Of a stretch of 64,000 nucleotides of DNA, positions 62,370 through 64,000 are shown piece by piece. A program made the position numbers and the translations under genes. This stretch comes from Chitinophagaceae bacterium PMP191F (GTDB lineage: Bacteria > Bacteroidota > Bacteroidia > Chitinophagales > Chitinophagaceae): assembly GCA_001302245.1 (NCBI GenBank), contig LGYU01000015.1, positions 32,744 to 96,743 of the forward strand. Direction: 5' to 3'. How positions within the stretch are numbered: position 1 is the stretch's first letter; every line of letters starts with the position of its first letter. A model generated the notes under the pieces. It was not told where the DNA came from and ran no database searches. It saw only the letters and a program-made list of their open reading frames with translations.

Positions 62370-63467
62370 ATGTTTCAGATGAGGGCCTATAACGTTATTA
62401 TTCATATTGCAGGCTGGCTGATATTTCTGAGTTTGCCTTTGTTGTTCATGACAGGACAGAATGAAGGCAGACAGATACTCTCTATTCTCAGTTCGTCCTA
62501 TTACTGGTGGTTTGGCCTGTGCTATATTTTCCTGTTTTATTTCCACACCTACTTCCTGGTACCGCAACTTTTCCTGAAAAAGAAATTTATAGGATATGTA
62601 GCGATCCTGGTATTGCTGCTGGTGCTGGTGTTTTATGTGAAACCGTTTGACATGCTGTTCACCAATGCCCCGCGTGCAGGTGGTACACCTCCACCTGTAG
62701 GTGATATGCCGGGAATGATACCCGGTCTTCCTGAAGTTTTTGAACCCGGCGGACCTCCGCATGGTGAACGGGGCAACCAGATAGATATCATCAGCATTTT
62801 TCTTTTTCTGATGGTGATTGCTTTAAGTCTTGCTATTGAAATCACCCAGCGCTGGCGGATCACCGAACAACGTGTCAGCAGGGCAGAGGCAGACAGGGCC
62901 AATGCAGAGCTGTCGTTCCTGAAAGCGCAGATCAACCCGCATTTTTTGTTCAACACATTGAATAATATTTATTCCATGGCCATTACAAAAAATGAGAATA
63001 CGGCAGCCAGTATTATGAAGTTGTCCAATATTATGCGTTATGTAACAGATGATGTAACGGATGATTATGTATCGTTGCAAAGCGAAATTGATTGTATTGC
63101 TGATTATGTGGATCTCCAACGGTTAAGACTGAGCAAAAAAGTGCGGTTGGAGTTTGAAGTGTCAGGTGAACTGGAAAATAAGATCATTGCTCCCCTGATA
63201 TTGATGACGTTTATAGAGAATGTATTCAAATACGGACTGAGCAACCACGAACAGTCTGTGATCACTATTAAAATTGCTGCTGAACAAAAAAGCATTACTT
63301 TTTTCAGCCGGAATAAAATTTTTCCGGTGATAAAGCAGATGGACAGAAGCGGTATTGGTATTGTCAATACAAAAAAACGACTGGAGCATCTTTATCATAA
63401 CCGGTATTTCCTGGACATTAATACGGACGACGGATTTTTTACAGTACAATTAACACTTCAGGGGTGA
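62370..63467 (+). CDS. LytS/YehU-type sensor histidine kinase
   Basis: A 365-residue membrane kinase; the start may be 62370 or 62379. About four N-terminal membrane helices (residues 8-110 and 130-150) are joined by a Gly/Pro-rich loop (GTPPPVGDMPGMIPGLPE). The kinase domain has the His in FLKAQINPHFLFNTLNNIY and the ATPase segments IAPLILMTFIENVFKYGL and SGIGIVNTKKRL. It phosphorylates a LytTR response regulator, here the next gene. The signal is unknown. Confidence 0.92.
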   Translation: MFQMRAYNVIIHIAGWLIFLSLPLLFMTGQNEGRQILSILSSSYYWWFGLCYIFLFYFHTYFLVPQLFLKKKFIGYVAILVLLLVLVFYVKPFDMLFTNAPRAGGTPPPVGDMPGMIPGLPEVFEPGGPPHGERGNQIDIISIFLFLMVIALSLAIEITQRWRITEQRVSRAEADRANAELSFLKAQINPHFLFNTLNNIYSMAITKNENTAASIMKLSNIMRYVTDDVTDDYVSLQSEIDCIADYVDLQRLRLSKKVRLEFEVSGELENKIIAPLILMTFIENVFKYGLSNHEQSVITIKIAAEQKSITFFSRNKIFPVIKQMDRSGIGIVNTKKRLEHLYHNRYFLDINTDDGFFTVQLTLQG

Positions 63468-63517
63468 AGTAAATTTTTAACTTTATTGGCAAACCCTAAT
63501 CAAGATAAGAAACTCTC

Positions 63518-64000
63518 ATGTTGATAAGATGTATTGCCGTTGACGATGAACCGCTAGCCCTGGAAATTATCAGGGAATATGCATCCAGGTTTCCTGCGCT
63601 GCAACTGGTACAAACGTTTGATGATGCTATTTCTGCTGCTGAATTTATGCGCAGTACACATATTGATCTTGTTTTCCTGGATATCAATATGCCTGATATC
63701 AACGGAATTGAGCTGGCCCGCTCACTCAGCAGCAAGCCGATTATTATTTTTACTACTGCCCATAAAAAATTTGCATTTGAGGGTTTTGAACTGGAAGCAC
63801 TGGACTACCTGCTAAAGCCGGTGAATTTTGATCGTTTCTCCCGCACTATAAAAAAGGCCCTGGAATATTACCGGTACAAACATTCCCGGAAAGAAGAAAG
63901 TGATAGTTTGTTTGTGTATTCGGAATACCGTTTGCTGAAAATTGAACTGAAAGATGTTGAATATATTGAAAGCCTGAATGATTACATCAGGATCCATTTT
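63518..64000 (+). CDS. LytTR family response regulator, cut by window end
   Basis: From ATG 63518 the frame is open to the window end, giving 161 residues. The receiver domain has acidic D9 and D10, phospho-acceptor Asp55 in LVFLDINMPD, and Lys100 in LLKPVNF. A linker and the beginning of the LytTR DNA-binding domain follow (about 130 on, VEYIESLNDYIRIHF). It is the partner of the kinase just upstream, 50 bases away. Confidence 0.94.
   Translation, partial: MLIRCIAVDDEPLALEIIREYASRFPALQLVQTFDDAISAAEFMRSTHIDLVFLDINMPDINGIELARSLSSKPIIIFTTAHKKFAFEGFELEALDYLLKPVNFDRFSRTIKKALEYYRYKHSRKEESDSLFVYSEYRLLKIELKDVEYIESLNDYIRIHF

Noticed and set aside
1..64000. CRISPR arrays, insertion sequences, rRNA, prophage
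   Set aside because: No spaced direct repeats, no transposase or integrase frame, no rRNA-like sequence and no phage genes were seen.

Overview
The window reads as a piece of a Bacteroidota chromosome, most likely family Chitinophagaceae (Chitinophaga-like). The basis is a SusC/SusD pair with DUF4959 and DUF4998 surface lipoproteins, a C-terminal type IX secretion sorting domain, a LytS/LytTR two-component pair, weak or absent Shine-Dalgarno sites, a TAnnTTTG-type promoter in front of susC, and the tig-clpP-clpX and pheT/zapA/rny neighbourhoods. Genus is inference.

Layout. 1-7.7 kb: end of a conserved small protein, an MBL-fold hydrolase, a ComEA-like helix-hairpin-helix protein, an AT-rich DUF4760-like membrane protein, an acyl-CoA dehydrogenase, a hypothetical protein and a stand-alone SIR2-like protein. 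7.7-12.5 kb: a large secreted FG-GAP protein, an AraC-type regulator with a probable frameshift near its start, and a 57-residue protein. 12.7-18.3 kb, minus strand: tig, two tandem clpP genes and clpX, then a universal stress protein. 18.7-38.2 kb, plus strand: a polysaccharide utilization locus with a GntR-type regulator, an SSS symporter, two clan GH-D hydrolases, SusC, SusD, two glycan-binding lipoproteins, a GH95 hydrolase and a sialate O-acetylesterase. 38.2-38.6 kb: a Fic pseudogene beside a tRNA-Leu. 38.7-44.5 kb: RelA/SpoT, purA, an acidic low-complexity protein and pabB. 44.5-57.4 kb, mostly minus: lytic transglycosylase, gatA, tatA, rplS, rny, zapA, a coiled-coil protein, pheT and an M50 protease, with plus-strand TlpA-like and secreted genes between. 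57.4-64 kb: a DnaA-box cluster ahead of dnaB, rsmE, a TerC protein, an outer-membrane beta-barrel protein, and a sensor kinase with its LytTR regulator cut by the window end.

The utilization locus is the main functional block. Its enzymes remove alpha-galactosyl, alpha-fucosyl (or alpha-L-galactosyl) and acetyl groups, and SusCD with the lipoproteins capture and import the glycan. The regulator gene and susC share an almost identical motif beside their likely promoters, which suggests control by the GntR-type protein instead of the usual hybrid two-component or sigma/anti-sigma pair. No CRISPR array, insertion sequence, rRNA or prophage was seen. I found no clear new multi-gene system. The best leads are the shared motif, the DnaA-box cluster, the Fic scar beside the tRNA, the SIR2-like gene and the tandem clpP genes.
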